DNA of 64,000 nucleotides from Poriferisodalis sp965208895. GTDB taxonomy: Bacteria > Actinomycetota > Acidimicrobiia > Acidimicrobiales > Poriferisodalaceae. The notes under the pieces are model-generated. The model saw only the letters and a program-made list of their open reading frames with translations. It searched no databases and was not told the DNA's origin. How positions within the stretch are numbered: position 1 is the first letter of the stretch; each line of letters starts with the position of its first letter. The translations under genes were made by a program, and so were the position numbers. The stretch spans positions 1,674,001 through 1,738,000 of the forward strand of contig NZ_OZ242363.1 in NCBI RefSeq assembly GCF_965208895.1, in the 5' to 3' direction. Below, piece after piece: positions 1 to 9,365 of this stretch.

Positions 1-639
1 GCCGACGATGACACCGGCGAGCAATTGCACCTCGTCGGCGTCGAGGTCGTAGCGGCTCTGCCATTGGGCGAGCTGCCTGAAGAACCCGGTCAGCTCCTCG
101 GCGAATCGCTCGTGGATGTCGAACACAGCGCGCACTGCAGCGGTGGTGCCCTCGATGCCCAAGTCGCGGTACCCGTCCTTGGCGTGATCTGCGAGCAGCT
201 GCAGGTGGCCCCTCAGGTCGCTGAGCCGGCCTGCCTGGGGATCAGCGACCTCGTCGATGGTCGCGAGCATGCGTTCGGTGAGATCGAAGACCTGCTGGCC
301 TGCAGGGGTGATGAGGTAACGATGGCGCCTGCGGTTGTAGTCCTCCAAGCTGGTCGGATTGCCTGCATCGGTGGACACCGTCAAATTGCCCCAGCGCCGC
401 AGGCTGTCGAGACGGTCCCGCACCACCTCGGCGCTCAGACGCACGCCCTCCAGGCGGGCTTGTACCTCTTCGGGACTGAACTCGGTGAAGAAGGTGTCCG
501 CGAAGACAGCCAGAATGGCGCGGTACTCAGCCCATTCCTCGCCGCCGAGGTATCGGAACAGATGACGGACGCGCTGCGCGTCAGGCTCGCTCCCGGCCGC
601 CGACGCCACCTCGCTCGACACCGCGGCGTCCTCGCTCAT
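1..639 (-). CDS. jetA: Wadjet JetA-like protein (DUF2397/TIGR02677), 3' end outside window
   Basis: Translating the minus strand from the ATG at 639 gives 213 residues that run off the left edge without a stop. The sequence is acidic and helical, with the winged-helix-like stretch LRRWGNLTVSTDAGN and then LEDYNRRRHRYLITPAGQQV, which I recognise as the N-terminal region of the DUF2397 family. This is the kleisin-like subunit of Wadjet anti-plasmid systems, which partners the SMC-like JetC. The start overlaps the jetC stop as ATGA (636-639), so the two are translationally coupled. JetB and JetD are expected beyond the window. The family call rests on pattern memory, so the subtype is uncertain. 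Confidence 0.75.
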   Translation of the reverse strand, partial: MSEDAAVSSEVASAAGSEPDAQRVRHLFRYLGGEEWAEYRAILAVFADTFFTEFSPEEVQARLEGVRLSAEVVRDRLDSLRRWGNLTVSTDAGNPTSLEDYNRRRHRYLITPAGQQVFDLTERMLATIDEVADPQAGRLSDLRGHLQLLADHAKDGYRDLGIEGTTAAVRAVFDIHERFAEELTGFFRQLAQWQSRYDLDADEVQLLAGVIVG

Positions 640-3600
640 GACGTGACGACGCGTTCGAGCGTGTCGCCCTGCCAGCTATAGCGATCGAGCAGAATCGACT
701 TCAGGCCGGCGTCGCGCACGATCTCGACGATGGACAGCTCGGGCACCGTGCGATGGTCGCCCCACAATCGTTCGCTGGTGGCGATGAAATCGAGATCCAA
801 CGACACGAGCAGTCCGAACAGACCGGCGTGATTGTCTGCAGAGACCTTGGCGAAGGCATCGTCGAGCAGCACGAAGCGTGCGATTCCCGCTTCGCCAGCA
901 CCCGCCTGAGCGCGTGATTCAGCCAGCGCGTCGTAGGACGCGGCCACCGCGACGAACAGCGGCAAGTACGTCACGAGCTTCTTCTCGCCTTCCGACAGCG
1001 GCGTCCGGCGGCTGAGCCGTCCCTCGGGAGCTTCGGGGCGCGTCACCATCACGGCAAGTTCGTGCCACGTCTTGTAGTCGAGCGTCTCTGCGATGAGCTG
1101 GCGGTAAGGCACGTCAGGCTCCTCGGCACGGGCTGCGTCGAGCCGTTGCGACAGCGCCTCGCGAACTTCGGCAGTCTCGTCGGGCGTACGCAGATCGGGC
1201 GGCTTGGCGAGCAACTCCACCATGCGCTTCGTCGCGGTGTCGAGCTCGGGCGAGCGTCGCCAACGCAGCCGCACGCCCACTCGGTGCGCGGTGGCAACCG
1301 AACGGAGCCGTTCGTTAGTCAGATCGATCAGATGCCCTGCGCCGTGCATCTTCTCTGCGATTTCCTTGGCGATCAGGCCTTGCAGCAGTTCGCGCAGTGC
1401 ATCTTGCTGCTTGTGGTCGAGCAGGCCGGCGAGTTGGCGATGCTGGGCACTCGCAACACGCAGTGCGGCAGGCAGCGTTGCAGTGCCCGACGGTCCAGTG
1501 ACCTCGACCGACAGCGGTCTGCCGGGATCGGGCTGGAGCGGGGCGGCATCCCAACCCGCACCGAGCGAGTCGCGACGCTGTTGCAGCGACAGGTAGACAC
1601 TGTGGGCACTCACCTCCGAGTCGGTGCCGTCCCCACGATGCACATCGGCCATGGATCGGCTGACGTCATCGAGCAACGCCGAGAGCCCAGCCGAGCCGCC
1701 ACTCCCCGCTGCGGGCGGCGCTGCCGCCTCATCGCTCACAAGTGCGTCGAAGTAGCCCGGCACCCTGAGGGCATCCTCGAGCTCGACCCGGCAGGCCTCA
1801 CACGAACGCTCGCTTCCCGATGCCGCTCGCTGCGCACTCTCAGCGACGGCCCGAGCCTGTGCCCTGAGTTCCACAGCGCTCTCTTTGCGCCCGCGTGTCG
1901 TGGGAAGGCGGCGCTCGAGTGCGTCGAGGTCGCCAGCGAGCCGGTCACGCTGTTGGCGAGTCCGTTCGTAGTCCGCGCCGACAGTTCGTTCGAGCATCTC
2001 GAGGCGCGCTTGCTCGCGGTCCCGTTCCAAAGCGGCCCGCGCAACTCCAACGCGCGCCTCATCACGCTGAGCGAGGTCGTTGCGGCTCTGTGCGGCAATG
2101 CGATCGCATTCCTGAACGGAACGTTGCAACGTCGTGAGTCCGGCAACGCTCGAGGACACCAACCGGTCGAACTCGGCCAGTTCGACAGTGACGCTGTCCA
2201 GCTCAGAACTGTCTCGCGGCAGCGACAGCGTTGTGGCAATTCGACGCAGCTCGGCGTCTGAGTCGTTGACGGCACGTTCGACTTGCGTCGCATTGCGGGC
2301 CGCTTCACCGTGCCGGGACTCAGTAACCGCCAATTCGCTGGCCGCTGTGTCCACGGCACCAGCCGCACGCTCAATTTCGCTTGTGGCCGGCAGCGCTGTG
2401 CGATGGCGACGCAGGACTTCGAGCGCTTCCAGCCGGCGCTCAAGCACGTCCGCCACTTGCTGCATCTCGGCCCGCAGCGTTGTCAGTTCACGCCGCGCTG
2501 CGGCACGCTCACGCTCCAAGGCATCTCTCCGCGCGGCTGCGCCGATGAGTTCTGCGCGCTCCTTGGAGTGCCGCCCAAACAGCAAGCCTGATCGGAATGA
2601 CCCGTCGGCGGCAGCGACGGTGAAGCCCTCGCCATTGACCTCGCAGCTGATCGAGTCGAGCAGGCGGGCAACAGCACTTTCGTCGACCGACCCGGCGAGC
2701 GTCACGGGAATCGTGGGATGTAGCAGGCGGCTGAGGGGATGCGCGACCGGCGACGCTGCGACGGCGACGAGTTCTCCGCTGGCAAGTTCCAGCACATCAT
2801 CGGCTGCCAGCCGTGCGGAGAGCAGGCCCGACGCCTCGAGAGCAGCCTCGACGCCGGCCCGCTCACCAGCGCCAAGCTCGGGCGCGAAATCGATCAGGTC
2901 CGCGAAACAGTGTTCGGCAGGGATCTGCCAATCGAGCCTGGGAGGTTCCGGCTCGGCTCGACCCATGAGCTTGTCGAGCACAATCTGCTGGTCGCGAACC
3001 GCGTCGCGGCTGTGATCCAAAGCTTGACGAGTCTGCGCAACTGAGCCCGCTTGGGCCGCAACGGCAGCATCGAACTCGGCGAGCAAGTCCACCCGGAGCA
3101 CAGCCGGTGACGGGGTCTGGTCGCCTCGAGGCGACCCAGCACGTCGTGAGACCCCAGCGGCGACATCGGACGGCGTGCCGACGGACGCGCACAGCGTCAC
3201 TGCCGTCGAGGCCCACTCCCCGACCTGGGCTGCCCAGTCACGATTGGCCGCCGTCAGTGCCGCCAGCCAACCCGCATGCTGTTCGGTGGCCCGTTGCTTG
3301 GCGCTCGCCGCGATCTGGAGCGCGTCCGTTGCGCGGGCGAGTTGCCCTTCGGCTTGATCGCACCGTGTTCGCGCATTAGCTACCTGTTTGATGTCGCGCC
3401 GTCGCTGCTGTCCTGAAGCAGCGGATGCATCAAGACGACGCCTGGCAACGGTGGCATCGAAGGGCTCAGGGACAGTCAAGTCGAAGTCCTCAAGCCGAAG
3501 GCGGCCAAGATCGAGCGCTGTGGGCGGGCGTTCGGAAACGCCGCATCGGGCCGAGATCTGCTCGGTTTGGGCGAGTTCGCCGTTCAGCTTGGCGAGATCG

Positions 3601-4727
3601 CTGTCGCTGCGGCCGACTGCGCCCATCAGATGCTCAACCGCGCGCCGCACCCGTTCTTCGGCACTCTGGAGCCCGCGCTGCGCCTCGTCGTACTGCCGGC
3701 TGAGACTGGTGACGAGATCGCGCACGCCGTCTAGCTGGCGCCCGTCCTGGTAGGCGGGCGACTCCTCGATCGCCGAGATCTCGCTGCGCAACCGCTCGGT
3801 GCCTCGCTGCTCGTCCGTGACTTGGGCATCGAGTTGCTGCACCTTCGCATCAGCGGAGGCGACGGCCTTGTGCGCCGATGCTTCCTCGCGACGACAGCGC
3901 TGGACCTCCGCAAGCTGACGCCGCCCCTGTGCTGCTCGCTGACGCAGATCGCTCGCACAGTAGGCGCGGTACCGATCGAGCAGTCCGCCGACCGCGGCCA
4001 CCGTACGTTCAAGCTCGGCGAGGTTGCGGCGGTGATCTTCGAGGTCGTCGAGCGGTGCGGCTGCATCGATGAGCGCCTGCTCGGAGAGCTGCGGCAGCGC
4101 ATCGGCAAGATCGAGCGGCAGATCGACATCGATCCGGTCGCCGACTCGCGGATTGCGAACCTTGTCGATGAGCCGGATGTGCTGGTCCAAGCTGGCGCCG
4201 CCGAAGAGGTGCTGTTCAATGTGGCGCCGGTATTCCCTCCGATCGCGCTCGGCAAACACCGGGTCGCCCCCAAGATGGCCGCGCAGCGTCTCGGCTGACA
4301 TCGGAACACCGTCGACGACGAACTCGATGTCGATGCCCGGGCGCTTCGAGGTTGCGAACCACCACGTCACGACGCTGTTGGCCGCCCGGTTCGCCTTGAT
4401 GCCGCAACCGCAGACGAAGAACGCGTCGCCGCACCGAAACTCGATCCACAGGTAGCCCACAGGCTGGGAGTCGTCGCGTCCGCCGAGCATCCATGACGCC
4501 AACAGGCCGCTCTGATCGCGGGCAGCGTCGATGTTGCGCTGGCGAGCCGTCAGCAGGAACGGCAGCAACATGTTCATCGCCGTCGACTTGCCCGAGCCGT
4601 TCACGCCTCGCAGCAACAGCCGACCGCCCGCAAAATCGAGCACCTCGTCGCCGTACTGGTAGACGTTGATGATCCCGGCGCGCTCAAGTCGCCAGCGCGT
4701 CGGTGGATCGTCAGCGGCAGTGTCCAC
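636..4727 (-). CDS. jetC: Wadjet JetC-like SMC ATPase (TIGR02680 family)
   Basis: A 1363-residue SMC/MukB-like ATPase. Walker A is at residues 41-48 (GVNGSGKS). A long Arg/Glu/Ala-rich coiled-coil region follows on both sides of a central hinge-like segment (about residues 560-720). The C-terminus has the ABC signature PLSEGEKKLVTYL and Walker B FVLLDDAFAKVS. In Wadjet, JetC loads on DNA with the kleisin JetA and JetB, extrudes loops and triggers cleavage of small circular DNA by JetD. The start is GTG at 4727. No gene of the set lies upstream before the next ORF ends at 4856, so jetC opens the operon here. It could be confused with generic SbcC-like proteins, but the adjacent DUF2397 gene supports Wadjet. 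Confidence 0.88.
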   Translation of the reverse strand: MDTAADDPPTRWRLERAGIINVYQYGDEVLDFAGGRLLLRGVNGSGKSTAMNMLLPFLLTARQRNIDAARDQSGLLASWMLGGRDDSQPVGYLWIEFRCGDAFFVCGCGIKANRAANSVVTWWFATSKRPGIDIEFVVDGVPMSAETLRGHLGGDPVFAERDRREYRRHIEQHLFGGASLDQHIRLIDKVRNPRVGDRIDVDLPLDLADALPQLSEQALIDAAAPLDDLEDHRRNLAELERTVAAVGGLLDRYRAYCASDLRQRAAQGRRQLAEVQRCRREEASAHKAVASADAKVQQLDAQVTDEQRGTERLRSEISAIEESPAYQDGRQLDGVRDLVTSLSRQYDEAQRGLQSAEERVRRAVEHLMGAVGRSDSDLAKLNGELAQTEQISARCGVSERPPTALDLGRLRLEDFDLTVPEPFDATVARRRLDASAASGQQRRRDIKQVANARTRCDQAEGQLARATDALQIAASAKQRATEQHAGWLAALTAANRDWAAQVGEWASTAVTLCASVGTPSDVAAGVSRRAGSPRGDQTPSPAVLRVDLLAEFDAAVAAQAGSVAQTRQALDHSRDAVRDQQIVLDKLMGRAEPEPPRLDWQIPAEHCFADLIDFAPELGAGERAGVEAALEASGLLSARLAADDVLELASGELVAVAASPVAHPLSRLLHPTIPVTLAGSVDESAVARLLDSISCEVNGEGFTVAAADGSFRSGLLFGRHSKERAELIGAAARRDALERERAAARRELTTLRAEMQQVADVLERRLEALEVLRRHRTALPATSEIERAAGAVDTAASELAVTESRHGEAARNATQVERAVNDSDAELRRIATTLSLPRDSSELDSVTVELAEFDRLVSSSVAGLTTLQRSVQECDRIAAQSRNDLAQRDEARVGVARAALERDREQARLEMLERTVGADYERTRQQRDRLAGDLDALERRLPTTRGRKESAVELRAQARAVAESAQRAASGSERSCEACRVELEDALRVPGYFDALVSDEAAAPPAAGSGGSAGLSALLDDVSRSMADVHRGDGTDSEVSAHSVYLSLQQRRDSLGAGWDAAPLQPDPGRPLSVEVTGPSGTATLPAALRVASAQHRQLAGLLDHKQQDALRELLQGLIAKEIAEKMHGAGHLIDLTNERLRSVATAHRVGVRLRWRRSPELDTATKRMVELLAKPPDLRTPDETAEVREALSQRLDAARAEEPDVPYRQLIAETLDYKTWHELAVMVTRPEAPEGRLSRRTPLSEGEKKLVTYLPLFVAVAASYDALAESRAQAGAGEAGIARFVLLDDAFAKVSADNHAGLFGLLVSLDLDFIATSERLWGDHRTVPELSIVEIVRDAGLKSILLDRYSWQGDTLERVVTS

Positions 4728-4855
4728 GGCTCAGAACGTAGCTACAGCGTGTGACATGAACTCACGTCACGAATGAAATGCGGGCTGTGCTTGCCCATTC
4801 GACAGACGACTGCACCGAACCTCGCGTGGAGGACCTCAGTGTGCAGAGCGCCTTG

Positions 4856-5590
4856 CTACACGGCTGGGACGACCCGGAAGGCCTCGGCCAGGCGGCCCTC
4901 AGCAAGACCACCGGCGCGGGCAGTATCCGTGCACCACTCGCGCAACCGACCGTCGAGATTCTCCATGTCCGCTGTTTGGCTGCGGTGCTCGCGCAGCGCC
5001 GCCACCTTGGCGTCGAACGAATCGGTGATGTCGATGTAACGATTCGGCTCGGTCCCGATCAACCACAACTCGTCGACGGTGTGCGGCTTGTGGCCCTCGT
5101 CAAGGAGTCCGGGGAAGGTTCGCGGGTTTCGGGAATCGGGATACACAGCTGCCAAGGTGGCTGTTGCCGTGGCCAGGTGGTCCGGATGGGAGATGTAGAT
5201 GCGATCCCAGTCGGGGATCGTGGTCTGGCACAGCACCACGTCCGGTCGTGACATGCGGATCACCCGCGCAATGTCGCGGCGCAAGCCCAGATCGGCCACC
5301 ACCATGCCGTCTGGATGGCCGAGCCAGTGCAACTCGGATACTCCCACACGCTTGGCGGCGGCCGTCTGCTCTGCTTGGCGCATGGCCGCCAACTCGGCAG
5401 ATGTGTGGGACATGTCGTCGTCCCCGGCTTCGCCACTGGTCGCCAAGCAGTACGCCACATGGCATCCGGCCGAGGTCAGCGCGGCCACGGTGCCGGCCAT
5501 ACCGAAATCGATGTCGTCGGGATGCGCTACGACGATGAGCGCCCTCGCGGGCGCTTCGATCTCGCCTTCGCCGGTCAGGATCATGCCCAT
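4856..5590 (-). CDS. PIG-L/LmbE family zinc-dependent deacetylase
   Basis: 244 residues from an ATG at 5590. The zinc motif AHPDD sits at residues 22-26, a third zinc-binding His lies in SHPDH, and the family's YPDSRNP stretch follows. PIG-L enzymes remove acetyl groups from N-acetylglucosaminyl substrates. In actinobacteria the best-known members are MshB and Mca of mycothiol metabolism, but this short form cannot be assigned a substrate. The start lies 5 nt downstream of the Fic gene stop, so the two are probably cotranscribed. The frame stays open further upstream, but that part is antisense-like low-quality protein inside the Fic gene, so the MGMIL start is preferred. Confidence 0.85.
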   Translation of the reverse strand: MGMILTGEGEIEAPARALIVVAHPDDIDFGMAGTVAALTSAGCHVAYCLATSGEAGDDDMSHTSAELAAMRQAEQTAAAKRVGVSELHWLGHPDGMVVADLGLRRDIARVIRMSRPDVVLCQTTIPDWDRIYISHPDHLATATATLAAVYPDSRNPRTFPGLLDEGHKPHTVDELWLIGTEPNRYIDITDSFDAKVAALREHRSQTADMENLDGRLREWCTDTARAGGLAEGRLAEAFRVVPAV

Positions 5591-5595
5591 GGCAG

Positions 5596-7086
5596 CTACT
5601 CGCCTCGTCGCCACTGATCGAGACCGCGCAGCAGCGAGTCTTCGAGCCAGCCATCGAAACGACGCTCGACAGACGCCGCGGCCTCCTTGTAATTGAACTG
5701 GAAGAGCTCGCCGCACACCGGTTCGAGCTCCATGATCTGGTGCTCGATGTCGTCGCCCTTCTGCCTGCGATACAGGCACATCGAGGCGCCGACGAGACCC
5801 CGGAACTCCCGATTGATGCCATGCAGCGAGAAGAGGATCTCTGATCGGCCGCTCTCGGTGACCAGCCCGAGCCGCACCCACGAGTGCAACTCTCGCGGAT
5901 TGGCCCAGTAGTCGAGGGCCGCGTGCCGGGCAGTGGTGATGACTTGGTAGCGATGCCACGAGCGACGTTCAGCGTCCTCATCGAGGCCGTAATCGACGAA
6001 TACTCGGCGGGCTTGGCCATCGGCGCCGATGGCGCGAGAGAGGTCGTCCTGCAGTCCGCGGAACCGCGCTGTCGCCATGTGGGCCAACGTGGCCGAGGTT
6101 TCCTTGGCCTGCTCCATATCGACGCGTGTCTGCACCCGTCGTTCGCGGAACTGATCGCCGATGGCAGCGATGAGCTGGTCTGTCCGCTCTGCGGCCTGCC
6201 GCACCTGCTCGCCGATGCCGATCGCCTTGCGGAACCAGGTGCGCTGGACTGCCGCGATCTGCGATGCGAGCGGCTGCAGATCGCCCGAGTCGGCAGCCTT
6301 CAAGTTGTCGAGATACTTCACCCGGTCCGAACTGGCGACTACGAGCGGAAACCAGCCCTCCCGAATCAGGACCAGCGACGCAAGAGCACGGGCGACGCGC
6401 CCGTTGCCGTCTTGGAAGGGGTGTATCTGCGTAAATCGATGGTGCAGCCAAGCAGCCTCTAGCTCAGCTGCAATTCCGTCGTCGACATGTTCGAGGTGCA
6501 TTTCAACGAGCTGGTCCATTTCGGATGCAACCTGTTCGGGCGGGCAGTACTCGAACACTCGGCCGTCAGGCTGCGTCGGATTGTTCGGGTGCAGCTTGTA
6601 CTCGCCGTGGGTCAGCGGCACTTCGACTGGCCGGCCGAACTGGTCGATGCCCGAAGCCGTGGCTTGCTTGCGCGTCATCAAGGCGTGGAGTTCTTTGATG
6701 TACGACGACGAGAGGCGCCGCTGCTGGGCGACAAAGTCGAACAGGAAGTCGACCGCCTGGGCCTGATCAGCGATGATGCCGGCCACGACCTGCGGCGCCT
6801 TGTCTGTTGCGTCGTGAGGAATCAGCGATGCGTCGATGCCTTGCTCGATCAGCAGCTGGGTGATACCCGCGTCGAAGGTGTAGACGCGTTCGATGAGGCC
6901 GGTCTCGATTGCCCATTCCCGCTTGAGCCGTTCGTTGAAGTCGTCGACCTGATCGGTGGGTAGCTCGATCTTGACGTCGTCCCAGACTCCTGAAAGCGAC
7001 AGCAGCTCGGCCCGGTCAAGGTCGAGATCTGTCTCGGCGAGGTCGGAGATCGGCGACCATCGGTGCGCTACCTCAGCCTCTGCCAT
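5596..7086 (-). CDS. Fic domain protein (predicted AMP/NMP transferase)
   Basis: 496 residues if it starts at ATG 7086. The frame is open to 7194, so 532 residues is possible, but the conserved N-terminal HRWSPISDL element argues for the shorter form. The Fic motif HPFQDGNGRVARAL is at about residues 221-234, with the catalytic His, the anion-binding DGNGR and the downstream Arg all present. The long C-terminal part has coiled-coil character and then a winged-helix-like segment. Fic proteins transfer AMP or other nucleotides to Ser/Thr/Tyr hydroxyls of target proteins. The large single-chain form and the absence of a small antitoxin gene next to it suggest a regulatory enzyme rather than a classical FicT toxin. 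It is followed after 5 nt by the PIG-L deacetylase. Confidence 0.85.
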   Translation of the reverse strand: MAEAEVAHRWSPISDLAETDLDLDRAELLSLSGVWDDVKIELPTDQVDDFNERLKREWAIETGLIERVYTFDAGITQLLIEQGIDASLIPHDATDKAPQVVAGIIADQAQAVDFLFDFVAQQRRLSSSYIKELHALMTRKQATASGIDQFGRPVEVPLTHGEYKLHPNNPTQPDGRVFEYCPPEQVASEMDQLVEMHLEHVDDGIAAELEAAWLHHRFTQIHPFQDGNGRVARALASLVLIREGWFPLVVASSDRVKYLDNLKAADSGDLQPLASQIAAVQRTWFRKAIGIGEQVRQAAERTDQLIAAIGDQFRERRVQTRVDMEQAKETSATLAHMATARFRGLQDDLSRAIGADGQARRVFVDYGLDEDAERRSWHRYQVITTARHAALDYWANPRELHSWVRLGLVTESGRSEILFSLHGINREFRGLVGASMCLYRRQKGDDIEHQIMELEPVCGELFQFNYKEAAASVERRFDGWLEDSLLRGLDQWRRGE

Positions 7087-7212
7087 CTGTCGAGCAATTC
7101 TGATCGCTAGTGCCGTGTCGAGCAGTGCGCGGAGAGCTCGAGACTGCCGGGAATGCCGACACCGAGGGGCAAGGCAGCGGCTGCAACTGCGCAAACGTCT
7201 GCTGACACGAGA

Positions 7213-7878
7213 TCAGGTGAAGTAGGGGTTCTCGCCCGAGGCGTGGTCGGTGAGGTCGACGACCCGCTCGACCTCGGGGATCAGCTCACGCAGCGTCCGC
7301 TCGATTCCTGCGGTGACGGTGGCATTCGCCATGCCGCAGCCCTGGCAGCCGCCGCCCAGCTTGACGACCACCGTGTCGCCTTCGACCGACACCAACTCCG
7401 CGAACCCGCCGTGAGCGGCAATCGAAGGGTTGATGCGCTTGGTCAGCACCTCGCGGACGTTGTCCTCCACAGTCCCGTCAAGATCAAGCTGAGCGTTTGG
7501 CCCGAGGTCGGGCCGGTTGGGGTTGCGCAGCACCAAACCGGGCTGGTTGGGATTCGACGGCAGGTCCAATGAGGCACCGTCGAGCTTCGGCACATCGCGA
7601 TCGGGAATGAGCACCGTCAGGCCACCCCCCACACCGAACGGCACGTCGGCCGGGTCGGCCTCGGCCAGCAGCTCGAAGGCGAGATCGTAGGTGTAGTCGA
7701 CGCCTTGAGCGCCGGTCACCTCGATGCGCAGTGCCAGCTGATCGCCGTCGACCTCGCTGTCGCGCAGCTCGATCACCTTGTCAAGAGCGGTCGGCGTGAC
7801 GTCGAATGTCTCGCGCCGCGCCTCCATCATCGATTCACGCAAGGCGTCAGCGGGTGCCATCTGGTCGCTCAAGGCCAT
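7213..7878 (-). CDS. nfuA: NfuA-like Fe-S cluster carrier (A-type-like + NifU C-terminal domain)
   Basis: 221 residues. The N-terminal half (about 25-110) resembles the HesB/IscA fold, with SLRIEV-like and VDYTYDL elements, but lacks its three cysteines, as is usual in NfuA. The C-terminal NifU domain (about 135-205) has the cluster-binding C178-x2-C181 in GGGCQGCGMA. NfuA binds a 4Fe-4S cluster as a dimer and hands it to apoproteins. A linker of about 25 residues rich in Asn and Pro separates the domains. An AGG-type ribosome site lies about 8 nt before the ATG. It stands alone, divergent from the acrylyl-CoA reductase gene. Confidence 0.85.
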   Translation of the reverse strand: MALSDQMAPADALRESMMEARRETFDVTPTALDKVIELRDSEVDGDQLALRIEVTGAQGVDYTYDLAFELLAEADPADVPFGVGGGLTVLIPDRDVPKLDGASLDLPSNPNQPGLVLRNPNRPDLGPNAQLDLDGTVEDNVREVLTKRINPSIAAHGGFAELVSVEGDTVVVKLGGGCQGCGMANATVTAGIERTLRELIPEVERVVDLTDHASGENPYFT

Positions 7879-8059
7879 GCCCGCAGCCTACTGAGGGCGC
7901 CCTTCGGCGCCTTGGGAAGAGCCCTCGCCTCGCCGTGGGCATCCGCACAGCGAGCGCCGGTCGCCGACCGCCCGTGGGCCCGGCGGCGGTAATGTCCGGC
8001 GGGTTCGCCGGCCCTCCCAACGAGAGCGCCGCGTCGACCAATCCGGCAAGGAGAGCGAT

Positions 8060-9043
8060 ATGGCATTCCGCGCATTGATGCTGCACGAGCAGGATCGGGC
8101 CGTCACGGCCGAGCTGGCCGACATCGATGACAGCCAGCTGCCCGACGGCGACGTGACGGTCGCTGTCGAGTACAGCACCCTGAACTACAAGGACGGGATG
8201 ATCCTGGGAGGGATCGGACGGCTTGTTCGCACGTACCCGCATGTGGGAGGCATCGACTTCGCCGGTGTCGTCGAGTCCTCCGACGACAGCCGCTTCGCCG
8301 CGGGCGATCGCGTGGTGCTCACCGGCTGGCGGGTCGGCGAGACGCACTGGGGCGGGTACGCAGAGCGAGCACGAGTCAGCGGCGACTGGCTGGTCCGGCT
8401 GCCCGATGGACTGACGACCTTCGAAGCGATGACGATCGGCACGGCGGGGTTCACCTCGATGCTGGCCGCCCAAGCGCTGGAGACCCACGGCGTTGGATCG
8501 GGTCCGGTACTCGTCACGGGCGCTGCGGGCGGGGTCGGCAGCGTCGCAGTGCACCTGTTGTCGGCGGCCGGCCATGCCGTTGCTGCTTCGACGGGTCGGC
8601 CGCAGACCGCGGACTACCTGCGCAACCTCGGCGCCTCCGAGATCATCGATCGGTCGGAGCTGTCTGAACCGCCCCAGCGGCCGCTCGGCAGTGAACGATT
8701 CGGCGGATGCGTGGACGCCGTCGGCGGCACCACACTGGCGAATGCGCTGACCCAGATGTCGTACGGGTCGAGCGTGGCAGCGTGCGGCCTCGCAGGGGGC
8801 AACGGGCTGGATACCACGGTCATCCCCTTCCTGTTGCGCGGTGTGAACCTGCTCGGCATCGATTCGGTCATGTGCCCCTATGAGCCGCGCGCCGCGGCAT
8901 GGCAGCGGCTGGACGAACTCGTCGACCGGGATCTGCTGGCGTCGATGGCGACGACGGTGGGTCTGGGCAAACTCGCCGACCTGGGCCCGAAGATCCTGGC
9001 CGGCGAGGCGCAAGGGCGAACTGTCGTGGACGTGCGCGCCTGA
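8060..9043 (+). CDS. acuI: AcuI/YhdH-type acrylyl-CoA reductase (MDR superfamily)
   Basis: 327 residues, the usual length of the family. It has an N-terminal GroES-like domain, with STLNYKDGMI and the HVGGIDFAGVV stretch typical of AcuI/YhdH, then a Rossmann domain with GAAGGVGSVAVHLL. No zinc-ligand cysteines are present, which fits the quinone-reductase/acrylyl-CoA reductase branch. AcuI reduces acryloyl-CoA to propanoyl-CoA with NADPH, which would feed a propanoyl/methylmalonyl route. The ribosome site AAGGAGAG lies 5 nt before the ATG. Whether the substrate is acryloyl-CoA or another reactive enone cannot be told from sequence alone. Confidence 0.82.
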   Translation: MAFRALMLHEQDRAVTAELADIDDSQLPDGDVTVAVEYSTLNYKDGMILGGIGRLVRTYPHVGGIDFAGVVESSDDSRFAAGDRVVLTGWRVGETHWGGYAERARVSGDWLVRLPDGLTTFEAMTIGTAGFTSMLAAQALETHGVGSGPVLVTGAAGGVGSVAVHLLSAAGHAVAASTGRPQTADYLRNLGASEIIDRSELSEPPQRPLGSERFGGCVDAVGGTTLANALTQMSYGSSVAACGLAGGNGLDTTVIPFLLRGVNLLGIDSVMCPYEPRAAAWQRLDELVDRDLLASMATTVGLGKLADLGPKILAGEAQGRTVVDVRA

Positions 9044-9202
9044 CGCCGCATCTGTTGATGTGCGCGCGTGAGGCGGCATCTGCCCGCGAGCGCGAGCGAT
9101 GAGCAGGATGCTGAAACATGCAGGTTTGGACGGACGCGCACATTGCTGACCTGCAGGTTTGCGTTTGGCAACCACCCGAGAATCGACTATTTCAGCACCC
9201 TG

Positions 9203-9340
9203 TCAGAGCACTGAGGCGATCGCCGCGAAGCCCGTCAGCAGCATCGCGGCCACCACGAGGACTGCGGTCCACCACAGGCCAGGGCTGCGCTGGCGGAGCG
9301 GGCGCAAGTTGCCCGCTGCGTCATATCGATGCCGCGTCAT
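9203..9340 (-). CDS. Small single-pass membrane protein (45 aa)
   Basis: A 45-residue ORF. A basic N-terminus (MTRHRYDAAGN, then RPLRQRSPG) is followed by one hydrophobic segment, WWTAVLVVAAMLLTGFAAI, ending six residues later. GAGGA lies about 5 nt before the ATG. It begins 25 nt after the stop of the DUF4333 lipoprotein gene on the same strand, so the two probably share a transcript. I do not recognise the family. The hydropathy pattern and ribosome site are the only evidence that it is real. Confidence 0.55.
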   Translation of the reverse strand: MTRHRYDAAGNLRPLRQRSPGLWWTAVLVVAAMLLTGFAAIASVL

Positions 9341-9365
9341 ATTGATCCTCGCACCCCACTTGCGC

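Noticed and set aside
9119..9161. TGCAGGTTTG direct repeat between acuI and the small membrane protein gene
   Set aside because: Two 10-bp copies 33 bp apart without any other structure could be chance, and no function can be supported.
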